Assembly: GCF_047263945.1 (NCBI RefSeq)
Contig: NZ_JBLAVB010000010.1
Location: 62,001 to 126,000, forward strand
From: Rhodospirillum sp047263945
GTDB taxonomy: Bacteria > Pseudomonadota > Alphaproteobacteria > Rhodospirillales > Rhodospirillaceae
DNA: 64,000 bases
Reading direction: 5' to 3'
Under the pieces are notes generated by a model. It searched no databases, was not told where the DNA came from, and saw only the letters and a list, made by a program, of their open reading frames with translations. Below, piece by piece: positions 42,204 to 50,678 of this stretch. Each line of letters opens with the position of its first letter. Positions within the stretch are counted from its first letter, which is position 1. The position numbers and the translations under genes were made by a program.

Positions 42204-42340
42204 GGTGGCGCGCGGACCGGTTCGCCGGACCCCTTTCCCGCGCGTCACACCGTTGTTCGACCTTCGCCGACCTGTTGGGCCGCCCCGCCTCCCCCCTTCC
42301 GCCCTCCCAAACACGACCGGAGGCGGATTGGGCGGGGCGG
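42204..42340 (+). promoter_or_regulatory. Intercistronic hairpins between binding protein and permease genes
   Basis: Two strong stem structures: GTGGCGCGCGG pairs with CCGCGCGTCAC (42205-42248), and CCGCCCCGCC (42280-42289) pairs with GGCGGGGCGG (42331-42340). No T tract follows. Such hairpins usually protect the upstream message and allow more binding protein than membrane components to be made. Confidence 0.55.
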
Positions 42341-42384
42341 TCGACAGTCCAGATTTCCGATCTCGAATCCGGAACCGATGTCAC

Positions 42385-43413
42385 ATGGACGCGATCCTGC
42401 TGCAAATTCTCAACGGGCTCGACAAGGGTGGCGCTTATGCCCTTATCGCGCTCGGCTTGACCATTATCTTCGGCACCCTGGGCGTCGTGAACTTCGCCCA
42501 TGGCGCGCTGTTCATGCTGGGTGCCTTTTGCGCGGTGGCTTTCAAGGCCCTGCTCAACATGCAAAAGGTTTCCATAGACCCCACCCAGATGACCGCCTGG
42601 GGCACGCCCATGGAAGTCCGTGTGCCCTATGTGGAGGCCTGGTTCGGTGACTTCGGCTCAACCCTGCTGGACTATTCCGTCCCCATTTCCCTCCTGATCG
42701 CCGTACCCTTCATGTTGCTGCTGGGCATCATCATGGAGCGTGGCTTGATCCGGTTTTTCTACCGGCGCCCCCATGCCGACCAGATCCTGGTGACCTTCGG
42801 TCTGGCCATCGTCCTGCAGGAAATCACCCGGTCCTTTTTCGGCGCCAATCCCATCCCCATGCCCGCTCCGGAAGCGGCCCAGGGGATGATCGACTTCGGA
42901 GCGGCCTTTGGTTTCTCGGCCGACAGCGTCGTCTATCCGGCTTGGCGCCTGCTGTACTTCCTGTTCTCCCTGGTCATCATCGGAGCGGTGCTGGCCTTTT
43001 TGCAATTCACCAGCTTCGGTATGGTGGTGCGGGCGGGCATGGCCGACCGGGAGACCGTGGGCCTGCTGGGGATCGACATCGACCGGCGGTTCACCATCGT
43101 CTTCGGGATCGCGGCGGTCGTCGCGGGCTTGGCCGGGGCCATGTATACCCCCATCCTCAGTCCCGATTATCACATGGGCATGGACTTCCTGGTGCTCAGT
43201 TTCGTTGTGGTCGTCGTTGGCGGTATGGGCTCGCTCAGCGGGGCCGTGGTCGCCGGATTCACCCTGGGTATCCTGCAAAGCTTCGCCTCCATGAACGAGG
43301 TGAAGGCCATCTTTCCCGGGATCGACCAGATCATCATCTACCTCATCGCCGTCGGTATTCTGCTGGTCCGCCCCCGTGGGTTGATGGGCCGCAAGGGCGT
43401 GATGGAGAATTAA
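42385..43413 (+). CDS. livH: Branched-chain amino acid ABC transporter permease LivH-like
   Basis: 342-aa membrane protein of the BPD_transp_2 family. It opens with the family signature ILNGLDKGGAYALIALGLTI then GVVNFAHGALFMLGAF, and has ADQILVTFGLAIVLQEITRS and GMVVRAGMADRETVGLLGID further on. A soluble insertion at about 55-90 is longer than in classical LivH. The start ATG at 42385 excludes an upstream Pro/Arg-rich extension. Five bp separate it from livM. Confidence 0.93.
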   Translation: MDAILLQILNGLDKGGAYALIALGLTIIFGTLGVVNFAHGALFMLGAFCAVAFKALLNMQKVSIDPTQMTAWGTPMEVRVPYVEAWFGDFGSTLLDYSVPISLLIAVPFMLLLGIIMERGLIRFFYRRPHADQILVTFGLAIVLQEITRSFFGANPIPMPAPEAAQGMIDFGAAFGFSADSVVYPAWRLLYFLFSLVIIGAVLAFLQFTSFGMVVRAGMADRETVGLLGIDIDRRFTIVFGIAAVVAGLAGAMYTPILSPDYHMGMDFLVLSFVVVVVGGMGSLSGAVVAGFTLGILQSFASMNEVKAIFPGIDQIIIYLIAVGILLVRPRGLMGRKGVMEN

Positions 43414-43418
43414 GTCCA

Positions 43419-44576
43419 ATGGGCAACCTCGCCATGAACAAGAACGATCTGATCCTCCTGGGGGCCTTCGTCCTGGTGGTTCTGTTCGCTCCGCAACTCT
43501 TCGCCCCGCTCGGCGCCGGATATCCGGACCTTCTGCAGAAGTTCGCCATCTACGGCATCTTCGCCTTGGGGTTCAATATCCTGTTCGGCCTGACCGGATA
43601 CCTGTCCTTCGGCCATGCCGCCTTCCTGGGTGTCGGATCCTATTCCGCCGTCTGGTGCTTCAAACTGCTGAGCATGAACCCCCTGCCCGCCCTGCTGTTC
43701 GCCGTCCTGTTTGGCGGTCTCTTCGCGGCGGCCATCGGTTTCGTCTCCCTGCGCCGGACGGGCATCTACTTCTCGATCCTGACCCTGGCGTTTGCCCAGA
43801 TGAGTTACAATCTGGCCTATTCGGTGATGACCCCCATCACCAATGGCGAGACCGGGCTGCAACTCGCCCAAAGTGACCCCCGCATCATCGACGTGCTATT
43901 TGGCCGGGATTACGGCGCCGTCCTGCCCTCGTCGGACCTCTTTGGCCTCGAGATGACGGGATATTCGGGCTACTACTTCTGCGCCGTGATGCTGATCATC
44001 TGTTTTTTCATCTCCCTGCGCATCTTCCGCTCTCCCTTCGGACTGATGCTGCGCGGTCTGAAGTCCAACCAGAACCGCATGGCCTATACCGGCCTGAACA
44101 TCCGGCCCTATGCCCTGAGCGCCTTTATCATCTCGGGCATGTATGCCGGTCTGGCCGGGGGCCTCTTGGCCATCACCGACCCCCTGGCCGGGGCAGAGCG
44201 CATGCAATGGACCGCCTCGGGCGAGGTGGTCTTGATGACCATTCTGGGGGGGGCAGGCACCCTGCTGGGACCGGTAATCGGCGCGACCTTCATCAAGTAC
44301 TTCGAGAACATTTTCTCGGCCTTCAACGATGGCATTCTCAATCAGGTCTATGGCTTCCTGCCGGACTCCTTGCGGGACATCATGGTGTCCATTTCCTCGC
44401 TGTTCGTGGGGGAAGGCTGGAACCTGACCCTGGGCGTGTTGTTCATGCTGATCGTGATCTTCCTGCCTGGAGGGTTGATCGAGGGCGTGAAGCGCATTCG
44501 CACCGGCGTCGGAAACCTATTCCGCAGCGGCGGTGACGGCGATGGGAAGACTCCCACTGCCGCTCCGGCCGAGTAA
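43419..44576 (+). CDS. livM: Branched-chain amino acid ABC transporter permease LivM-like
   Basis: 385 aa, about eight membrane helices. Signatures: ALGFNILFGLTGYLSFGHAA at about 50, SLRRTGIYFSILTLAFAQMS near 110, MLRGLKSNQNRMAYTGLNIR near 210 and LMTILGGAGTLLGPVIGATF near 270. The start ATG at 43419 (or 43434) lies just after the livH stop. The C-terminus is a short charged cytoplasmic tail. Confidence 0.93.
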   Translation: MGNLAMNKNDLILLGAFVLVVLFAPQLFAPLGAGYPDLLQKFAIYGIFALGFNILFGLTGYLSFGHAAFLGVGSYSAVWCFKLLSMNPLPALLFAVLFGGLFAAAIGFVSLRRTGIYFSILTLAFAQMSYNLAYSVMTPITNGETGLQLAQSDPRIIDVLFGRDYGAVLPSSDLFGLEMTGYSGYYFCAVMLIICFFISLRIFRSPFGLMLRGLKSNQNRMAYTGLNIRPYALSAFIISGMYAGLAGGLLAITDPLAGAERMQWTASGEVVLMTILGGAGTLLGPVIGATFIKYFENIFSAFNDGILNQVYGFLPDSLRDIMVSISSLFVGEGWNLTLGVLFMLIVIFLPGGLIEGVKRIRTGVGNLFRSGGDGDGKTPTAAPAE

Positions 44577-44591
44577 GGGGGGAGCGGAACC

Positions 44592-45347
44592 ATGAGTCTT
44601 CTATCGGTCAAAGACGTCAACAAGCGCTTCGGTGGCCTCAAGGCCTTGGACAAGGTCAACCTTGAGGTGGAGGCCGGGACGGTCCATGCGATCATCGGCC
44701 CCAACGGCGCGGGCAAATCAACCCTGCTCAACTGCTTCATCGGTCGCCTGGATCCGGACACCGGCAGCGTGACCTTCGACGGCAAATCCCTGTTGGGTCT
44801 GCCGCCGCACGAAATCAATCAAGCCGGTGTCAGCCGGGTTTTCCAGACACCGGAAATCTTCGCCGACCTGACCCTGCTGCGCAATGTGATGCTGCCCGCC
44901 TTCGCCAAACGGGACGGATCCTTCAACCTGAACCCCTGGTCCCTGGTCGACCGGCAGGCCGACATCCGCGACGAGGCCATGCACCTGCTCGAGGACGTGG
45001 GGCTGGCCGAGAAGGCCGGGCATATCGCCGGACAGCTCTCGCGCGGGGACAAGCGGCGCCTGGAACTGGCCATGTGCTTGGTGCAGAAACCCAAGCTGTT
45101 GTTGCTCGACGAACCGACCGCAGGCATGGCCCGGGCCGACACCAACAACACCATCGATCTGATGAAAAAGATCGCCGACCGCGGCATGACCATGGTGGTC
45201 ATCGAACACGACATGCATGTGGTGTTTTCGCTCGCCAACAAGATCAGCGTGCTCGCCCAGGGCACGGTCATCGTCGAGGACCTGCCCGAGAACATCAAGG
45301 GCAACCCCCGAGTCCAGGAAGCCTATCTGGGAGGGGCTCACCTATGA
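44592..45347 (+). CDS. livG: Branched-chain amino acid ABC transporter ATPase LivG-like
   Basis: 251-aa ABC ATPase: Walker A IGPNGAGKSTLLNC, LivG-type Q-loop region SRVFQTPEIFADLTLLRNVM, signature LSRGDKRRLELAM, Walker B LLLLDEPTAGM and H-loop VVIEHDMHVVF. The signature is LSRGD, where most family members have LS(Y/G)GQ. The stop overlaps the livF start by 4 bp (ATGA). Confidence 0.94.
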   Translation: MSLLSVKDVNKRFGGLKALDKVNLEVEAGTVHAIIGPNGAGKSTLLNCFIGRLDPDTGSVTFDGKSLLGLPPHEINQAGVSRVFQTPEIFADLTLLRNVMLPAFAKRDGSFNLNPWSLVDRQADIRDEAMHLLEDVGLAEKAGHIAGQLSRGDKRRLELAMCLVQKPKLLLLDEPTAGMARADTNNTIDLMKKIADRGMTMVVIEHDMHVVFSLANKISVLAQGTVIVEDLPENIKGNPRVQEAYLGGAHL

Positions 45348-46183
45348 CCAGTTCCACCTTGGGGGGCACCCCGACACAGGAGACCACCATGGACCAAGGC
45401 CCTCAAACCCTGTTGGGCGATACGATCTACGCGGGCAAGGCGCCCGGCAAAAAGCCAGTCACGTCCAAGGGCGGACAGGCGGCCTTCTTCTCCTGCTGGG
45501 ATATTCACGCCTATTACAACGAAAGCTATATCGTCCAAGGCGTCAGCTTCGACATCCGCGAGGGGGAAATCATCGCCCTGTTGGGCCGCAACGGGGCGGG
45601 CAAAACCTCGACCCTGCGGACCATCGCCCGCTTGGCCGATCCCGAGCTACGCCATGGGGAAATCTGGCTGGACCACAAACCCCTGCACACCATGAAAGCC
45701 TTTCAGGCCGCGCAATGGGGTGTGGGTCTGGTGCCCGAAGACCGGCGGATCATCCAGGGGCTGTCGGTCGAGGAGAACCTTCAACTGGCCCAGATCGCGC
45801 CGCCCATCGGTTGGTCCATCGAGCGCATTTACGAGCTTTTCCCCCGCCTGGGAGAACGCCGCAACCAGGAGGGCACCACCCTGTCGGGGGGAGAGCAGCA
45901 GATGCTGGCCATTGGCCGGACCCTGGCCCGGGACGTGAAACTGCTGCTGCTGGACGAGCCCTATGAGGGGTTGGCCCCGGTGATCGTGCAGGAGATCGAA
46001 CGCACCCTGGAGCAGATCAAGAACCTGGGCATCACCACCGTGATCGTGGAACAGAACGCCATTGCCGCCCTTCACCTGGCGGACCGGGCGATCATTCTCG
46101 ACATGGGACAGGTGGTTTTCGATGGAGTCGCGCAGGACGTGCTCGACAACGCCGATTTGCGCCAGCAATATCTCGCGATCTAA
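45344..46183 (+). CDS. livF: Branched-chain amino acid ABC transporter ATPase LivF-like
   Basis: 279 aa from the ATG at 45344. About 45 residues precede the ABC domain (AFFSCWDIHAYYNESYIVQG begins the fold), longer than the usual LivF of about 235 aa. Walker A LLGRNGAGKTSTLRT, signature LSGGEQQMLAIGRTLAR, Walker B LLLLDEPYEGLAPVIVQEIE and H-loop VIVEQNAIAAL are all present. It completes the transporter. Confidence 0.94.
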   Translation: MTSSTLGGTPTQETTMDQGPQTLLGDTIYAGKAPGKKPVTSKGGQAAFFSCWDIHAYYNESYIVQGVSFDIREGEIIALLGRNGAGKTSTLRTIARLADPELRHGEIWLDHKPLHTMKAFQAAQWGVGLVPEDRRIIQGLSVEENLQLAQIAPPIGWSIERIYELFPRLGERRNQEGTTLSGGEQQMLAIGRTLARDVKLLLLDEPYEGLAPVIVQEIERTLEQIKNLGITTVIVEQNAIAALHLADRAIILDMGQVVFDGVAQDVLDNADLRQQYLAI

Positions 46184-46202
46184 TCGGCTCGGTCCCTCGA
46201 GC

Positions 46203-46850
46203 ATGCCAGCGACACAGACACAGGAAGGCGCGACTCTTGCCTTGAGCACGACACTCGAGAAGGACTTCATTTCTCCGATCACGGCGGTTCGCGGAGCCCT
46301 CGAAATTCTCCGCGACCATGCCGATTTGACAGAGGAAGAGCGGCTGCGCTTCGTCAACTCCGCCCTGGCGGGGTGTGCGCGGCTGGAGCATGGAATCTCC
46401 CACCTGTCCGAAAGCGTCTACGCCGCTTCAAAACGCCAGAAGGAGCAGGAGGAAAAGGACAAGGACTGGCGCGCCCGGATCCATTTCCTCAATGAGTCCG
46501 GGGACAATCCGGACGGCGCATTGGGCCTGGACGTGGTCGAGGTGGACTTTTCCAATGTCGTCTTCAGCGACACGGAAACCGTCACCGCCTTCCACGATGT
46601 CATTGACCGAACCTTGGAAGCCACGGGCAAGCGGTGGTTCATCCTCGTCAACTTCAAGGACTGCAAGGTCTGGCCGGAGGCCTGGGTGGCCTTCGCCCAT
46701 CGGGGCAAGCAAACGGCCATCCAGCGATCATCCGGCGTGGTCCGCTTCGGCGAGCCCCCCGGCCCCCTGTCCTCCCCCAATGAGTGCGCGGACAAACCTG
46801 CGGCGCTCGATCGGATCCGGGTTTTAGCCAAGGAAGCAGGGATCATTTGA
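46203..46850 (+). CDS. HisKA-like protein lacking the phosphoacceptor, with STAS-like C-terminal part
   Basis: 215 aa. Residues 16-75 look like a kinase dimerisation domain, but the expected SHELRTPL is EKDFISPI, so no histidine is present; AVRGALEILRDHADLTEEER and the following helix (AGCARLEHGISHLSESV) keep the four-helix pattern. A charged coil (KRQKEQEEKDKDWRAR) links to a C-terminal alpha/beta region (about 105-190; LDVVEVDFSNVVFSDTETV, RWFILVNFKDCKVWPEAW) resembling a STAS fold. There is no ATPase domain. The gene is 20 bp after livF and probably co-transcribed. The function is not known to me; a regulatory or scaffold role is only a guess. Confidence 0.7.
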   Translation: MPATQTQEGATLALSTTLEKDFISPITAVRGALEILRDHADLTEEERLRFVNSALAGCARLEHGISHLSESVYAASKRQKEQEEKDKDWRARIHFLNESGDNPDGALGLDVVEVDFSNVVFSDTETVTAFHDVIDRTLEATGKRWFILVNFKDCKVWPEAWVAFAHRGKQTAIQRSSGVVRFGEPPGPLSSPNECADKPAALDRIRVLAKEAGII

Positions 46851-47083
46851 CCCCTCTGGAGCCTTTCGACCAGTAACCGCCCGGGGTCTGGAGCCTTTCG
46901 GCCGGTAACCGCCTGGGGTCTGGGGCCTTTCGGCCGGTAACCGCCTGGGGTCTGGGGCCTTTCGGCCGGTAACCGCCTGGGGTCTGGGGCCTTTCGGCCG
47001 GTAACCGCCTGGGGTCTGGGGCCTTTCGGCCCCAGTGGGGGACGGGGCAAAGCACGGGAAAACACCCCCTCCCTGTCGTGTAC
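46851..47083. repeat. 32-bp tandem repeat array within a mosaic hairpin element
   Basis: About five copies of a 32-bp unit (GGGGTCTGGGGCCTTTCGGC followed by CGGTAACCGCCT) start at 46883, 46915, 46947 and so on at exactly 32-bp spacing; the first copies are slightly diverged. The array leads into GGGGCCTTTCGGCCCC, GGGGACGGGGCAAAGC and ends CTGTCGTGTAC at 47073-47083, the right end of the mosaic element. Each unit holds GGCCTTTCGGCC and GGTAACC palindromes. No unique spacers, so it is not a CRISPR. Confidence 0.85.
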
Positions 47084-47125
47084 CATACGGAAAACCGCGA
47101 TACACTTCTCCTCATTCCGCTTTCG

Positions 47126-48181
47126 TCAAAGCGACGTCCGCTCCTTCCCTTCCAGGGCCATGTAGGTTGCCAGCCGAAACAGGATAATGGCGGTATCGAT
47201 GGAGGGGAATGTCAGGTCCGTTTGCGCCAGGGCGCCGTCCCGGTCGCCCAGGGTCCATTGGGTAACGATGCTGTCCTCCAGAAAGGTCACCCGGTCAATG
47301 TCGTCCAGGGCGGCGGTGTTGGCCTGGAAAAAGGACCGGGTTTCGCGCAGCAAAGGCTGGGTCCGATCCGCCGCGATCCCATCGGCTGCGGCACATTGCA
47401 CGGTGGCCAAGCGGTAGTATACCCCCCCGTAAGCTTCGTCGAATCCCCCCTGCTCCGTCCCACGCTCCACCTGGGCCAACAGGCGGGGAATCAGCCCCGT
47501 AACAGCACTCACCGCCTTCCAGGTTTCCGGCGGAAAAACCGTACTGTCCAGGAAAGGGCGGGAGCGGCAGAGTTCCAATAGGTCGATGGCCGTGAAGACA
47601 TAGGGGGACTCCTCGTTGAAGGCTTCCTCTTCCACCAGGGCCAAGACATCCTCCACAACGGCCACTTGGGAGGCCCGTTCTCCCCCAACCGCCAGGTATT
47701 TGGCGATGGCCGCCCCGTCGTACCAACGCCCCGCCTCGTCCAGAGCCGCCATCAGGTCTTCTCGATCCTCGGTTCGGCCACCCGCAGCCAAGACCTCGAC
47801 CAACAGTTCCTCGGCGTAATCGGCGTCCTCGTCCTCAAAGTCTCCCGCCATGGCAGAGAGGCGGTCGAACAGGGCATCGTAGTCCGCCGTCGCCCCCATG
47901 ACGCCCAAAGCCTCGGCGGCGCGGATCAGGGCGAAATAGCGGTCCAGGGGTTCGGCGGCGGGATCATCGACCATGGAGAGGCCCAGGTCCGTCAAACAGC
48001 GGGGCGAAGGACTGGCCAGACAGGTCCGGGGCGCCTGGGCGACCCTCTCGATGTCCCGGTTCCGGGCGACGTCAGTCTCGGCCTTTGCCTGCTCCCCCTG
48101 ATCGTCGCAAGCTGCGACAGCCAGGGGGGCTAGAAGCATCACCCCCAAACCGATCCATCTCAACACCCGTGTCATCATCAT
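47126..48181 (-). CDS. Hypothetical lipoprotein
   Basis: 351 aa from the first of three consecutive ATGs (48181, AGAGG ribosome site upstream). The signal peptide has a lipobox LAVAAC with Cys near residue 24 (numbered from 48181), followed by Asp-Asp, so the protein should be lipid-anchored. The mature part is acidic and helical, with repeat-like segments such as LDRYFALIRAAEALGVMGAT and AIAKYLAVGGERASQVAVVE suggesting TPR- or HEAT-like helical packing. I do not recognise the family. It stands alone between a repeat array and IS debris. Confidence 0.7.
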   Translation of the reverse strand: MMMTRVLRWIGLGVMLLAPLAVAACDDQGEQAKAETDVARNRDIERVAQAPRTCLASPSPRCLTDLGLSMVDDPAAEPLDRYFALIRAAEALGVMGATADYDALFDRLSAMAGDFEDEDADYAEELLVEVLAAGGRTEDREDLMAALDEAGRWYDGAAIAKYLAVGGERASQVAVVEDVLALVEEEAFNEESPYVFTAIDLLELCRSRPFLDSTVFPPETWKAVSAVTGLIPRLLAQVERGTEQGGFDEAYGGVYYRLATVQCAAADGIAADRTQPLLRETRSFFQANTAALDDIDRVTFLEDSIVTQWTLGDRDGALAQTDLTFPSIDTAIILFRLATYMALEGKERTSL

Positions 48182-48353
48182 ACCTCTGGATAGCCGCATG
48201 GACCCATACCTCACGTCCGCGGTCGAAAAAAGGAGAGGGAATGCAGGTCATCCATCGCCCCACCGGGGCAGAGCCTGACCACAAAAACGTTTGGAAATCT
48301 ATGGCAATGCGGTGTTGCCAGACCAGATCTATCCAACTTGATCCCATATCACT

Positions 48354-48492
48354 CTAGCAGGCTGCGGAAAAAGTCCGATCATTCCCCAAAACAGTCATTC
48401 CCGCGCATGCGCTAAGGTATGCAGGTTTCTCTGTGCCGCTCCGAGTTTAACTTCGTCATCCCCGCGTGCGCGCTAAGGGATTCATGTTTCTC
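48354..48492. repeat. REP-like repeats flanking the IS4 relic, left side (two tandem units)
   Basis: CTAGCAGGCTGCGGAAAAAG (48354) is followed by two related units: GTCATTCCCGCGCATGCGCT at 48394 and CGTCATCCCCGCGTGCGCGC at 48454, each continuing CTAAGG, GTTTCT. The order matches 2148-2276. An inverted copy lies at 50051-50118. Confidence 0.8.
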
Positions 48493-49982
48493 GGACCTTC
48501 CATCCGATGAGAATACTCTGAAAGGAATCCAAGTCATTTTTCATGGTTATCGGTCCTGGAGGCTTTGACTTGGGATAGCCGTCCCATCCTCCGAGACGGG
48601 CAATGATCCAAGCCGCCCAGGCCAAGGTTCCTTTTTTATGTGGATTGGCTTGCAATTTGGTGCGGGGCGCATAGTTAGCCTTCGCAACGGCATCGAGCGC
48701 CTCAACGGCTTCGGCGTCGAAGGCCAGCGCAGCGGTTTCAGGCTGTTTTCCTCCTCTGGCTTGCACCAATTGGAGCGTCATCACGCTGGCGCGCGCGGCG
48801 ATAGCGGTCAATTTGCACAGGCGCTCCGCGCTCTGAACTTGGCTGTCTTCGATACCCAAGCCCTGGCTTTTCAACAGGCGGAAAAACTGCTCAATCACCC
48901 AGCGCTGGCGGTACATTCCGACGACCTCCCAGGCTTCGGATAGCAAGCCAACCGCCCGTGTGGTGAGGAGGCGCCAGACAATCGGTTTGGCCTTCGCTGG
49001 TGGATTGGGTTCGCGACCTCCTCCACACGTAGAGTGCACTGTTCGGGCATATCTGGCTCGGTCTTGTCCGGTCGCCGTAACGTCACCTCTCCAAACCGCA
49101 GCTCGACTTGGGCCGCACGCGCCGCCCGGCCTGATTGAGCTTGGATTTCCAGAAAATCCGTCGCGCCGATGGGCCAGCTGGCCACTTCCTCATACAAGGA
49201 GTGACCGTTCCTCAGACGCCGGTCCCGGGCTGAACGGGTCAAGACGAACGGGCCCTCTCGATCAATCAGAACAAGAGCGGCATAGATGTCTCTTTCGGCT
49301 TCGGCCAGCACCGTGATCCGACGCGCTTCAGATAAGATCGCCGTCCCTTTTCGGGCCGTCTCGACCCAAGGCTTCGTCTCCTTGTCCGCCAACGGGCGGT
49401 CCGTATGGCAGGTGTCGCGCTGTCCTTGCCGTGTGCGAATGTCGCCATCCACCCAACCCAGGCAATGTCCCGTATCCGCATCAACCGCGACCATCGCATG
49501 AAGAAGAAGGCCGTGGATGTTGCCCTTTCCGATCTCGCCAAGATCCCGCCTGTTCTTCGCCGTGGTCTTGGACTTGATCTCGCTGGTGTCTTGGATTGCC
49601 AGAATATCCCGGCCCTGCACGGCGACCGATGTCGTCTCGCTCCAGCTTTCGAGAATTCGATCCGTGGTCACCTTATACCCAGGTGCGGTGAGTTTGACTC
49701 AGCGCACCTTGGAAGCGGCCAAGTGGCCGCCGCCGCGCCTTATGGCGCGTAAAAGCCCGCTTGGCGTTTGAACGCAAGAAAAGCGGCGTGGGTTTAAACC
49801 CGCGCCGCTTGGTATAAGGGTGTCCGAGGAAACGATTGAACCGAACGATCCGACCCCGATCTCCCTTGGCGGCTTTTTGCAGGCAACTCGTTCCCTCCGA
49901 GACCATCCCCGCCAAAAGCAAGGCCCCCTTTTTCGAGCCGTCGGTCCTCGAAATACCCAACCCTCTCCGCCAAATCCCCCAC
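48482..49982 (-). pseudogene. IS4-family transposase, disrupted by a repeat element and frameshifts
   Basis: The N-terminus (from 49982, AERVGYFEDRRLEKGG) shifts frame into MVSEGTSCLQKAAKGDRG and NRFLGHP. It is then split by the palindrome-rich element at 49676-49818 and resumes VTTDRILESW (49671). The DDE part has VAVQGRDILAIQDTSE and AALVLIDREGPFVLTRS. Another frameshift near 49020 precedes the terminal domain with the IS4 Y(2)R(3)E(6)K motif in YRQRWVIEQFFRLLK. At least three lesions, so it is inactive. It is flanked by inverted REP-like repeats (48354-48492 and 50051-50118). Confidence 0.85.
49676..49818 (-). mobile_element. Dispersed palindrome-rich element, copy 2, inserted in the IS4 transposase
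   Basis: Non-coding, about 143 bp, composed of palindromes: AAGCGGCGTGGGTTT with its complement (49785-49814), GCGCCTTATGGCGC, and a GGTGCGGTGAGTTTG block pairing with ACTCAGCGCACC. It is flanked by GGTATAAG on one side and CTTATACC on the other, and it cleanly splits the transposase between NRFLGHP and VTTDRIL. The reverse complement matches 5606-5740. Confidence 0.75.
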
Positions 49983-50050
49983 TTAACCCTCCCGTGAAAA
50001 GAGGCTTATAGGGAATCACGGATCTAACTTCTTGGGAATCCCACGGAAAC

Positions 50051-50118
50051 AGAGATATGTGCATCCCTTAGCGTGAAAACGGGGATGACGACAAAAGAGA
50101 TTTTCCGCAGCTTGTTAG
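50051..50118 (-). repeat. REP-like repeat flanking the IS4 relic, right side (inverted)
   Basis: Read on the minus strand: CTAACAAGCTGCGGAAAA (50118-50101), then CGTCATCCCCGTTTTCACGC then TAAGGGAT, matching the left-hand unit at 48454. The pair encloses 1.6 kb including the IS4 relic. Confidence 0.8.
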
Positions 50119-50260
50119 ATGCGGGACTTTGCGGCCAATATGTCGGCAAGCATTTTTGATCTGTTGATGGGTTGGTTGGCTTGCTGGGGTGAGCGATCGC
50201 CGATTTTCAGGTCGCGAAATTTTCCGAGAGGCCCGTTTTGACTTTGGGGAAAAAGGGACG

Positions 50261-50290
50261 AAGAAAAAGCCCCACTTTTCAGTGGAGCTT
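50261..50290 (-). terminator. Terminator of tRNA-Gln
   Basis: On the minus strand AAGCTCCACT, loop GAAA, AGTGGGGCTT, then TTTTCTT. It lies 35 bp after the tRNA 3' end. Confidence 0.8.
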
Positions 50291-50324
50291 TCAGTTTCCT
50301 GGTTGCTTGATATCAACCCTATTT

Positions 50325-50398
50325 TGGCTGGGGAACGTGGATTCGAACCACGACTGACGGAGTCAGAGTCCGCTGTTCTACCGTTAAACTATTCCCCA
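50325..50398 (-). tRNA. tRNA-Gln (anticodon CUG)
   Basis: Read on the minus strand the gene begins TGGGGAATAG and ends CCCCAGCCA, with encoded CCA. The acceptor stem TGGGGAA pairs with TTCCCCA. The anticodon loop is CTCTGAC (anticodon CTG) on the stem GCGGA/TCCGT, and the T-arm contains GTGGTTCGAATCCAC. CUG reads CAG, glutamine. It is followed by a terminator. The 280 bp on the other side, up to 50678, holds its promoter and a short CCCCTTGGGG palindrome but no gene. Confidence 0.95.
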
Positions 50399-50678
50399 TT
50401 CGGCTCCCGGTGGACCTCTGTCCGTCCAAGAGGGTGCGCTATCTACCATGCGGTTTTGACTTTGGCTAGAAAAAAATGAAAGTCGGTCGTTGGTTTTGTC
50501 TCCGCCCCCGTGAAAGGGGCTTTGCGCCATCCGCTTCCCTCGCCTAAAGTGATCTGTCACGGTATCGCCATGGTTTCCCAACACTCTTGCCAGAGGCTCT
50601 TCGGTGTCCCCGATATCCCTGTTTCCGTCTCAGACCCATACCTCCCCCTTGGGGGGAGGGGCGACGGCCCCAAGGGGG

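Noticed and set aside
46870..47040. CRISPR array
   Set aside because: The 32-bp repeats are directly abutting with no unique spacers and there are no cas genes.
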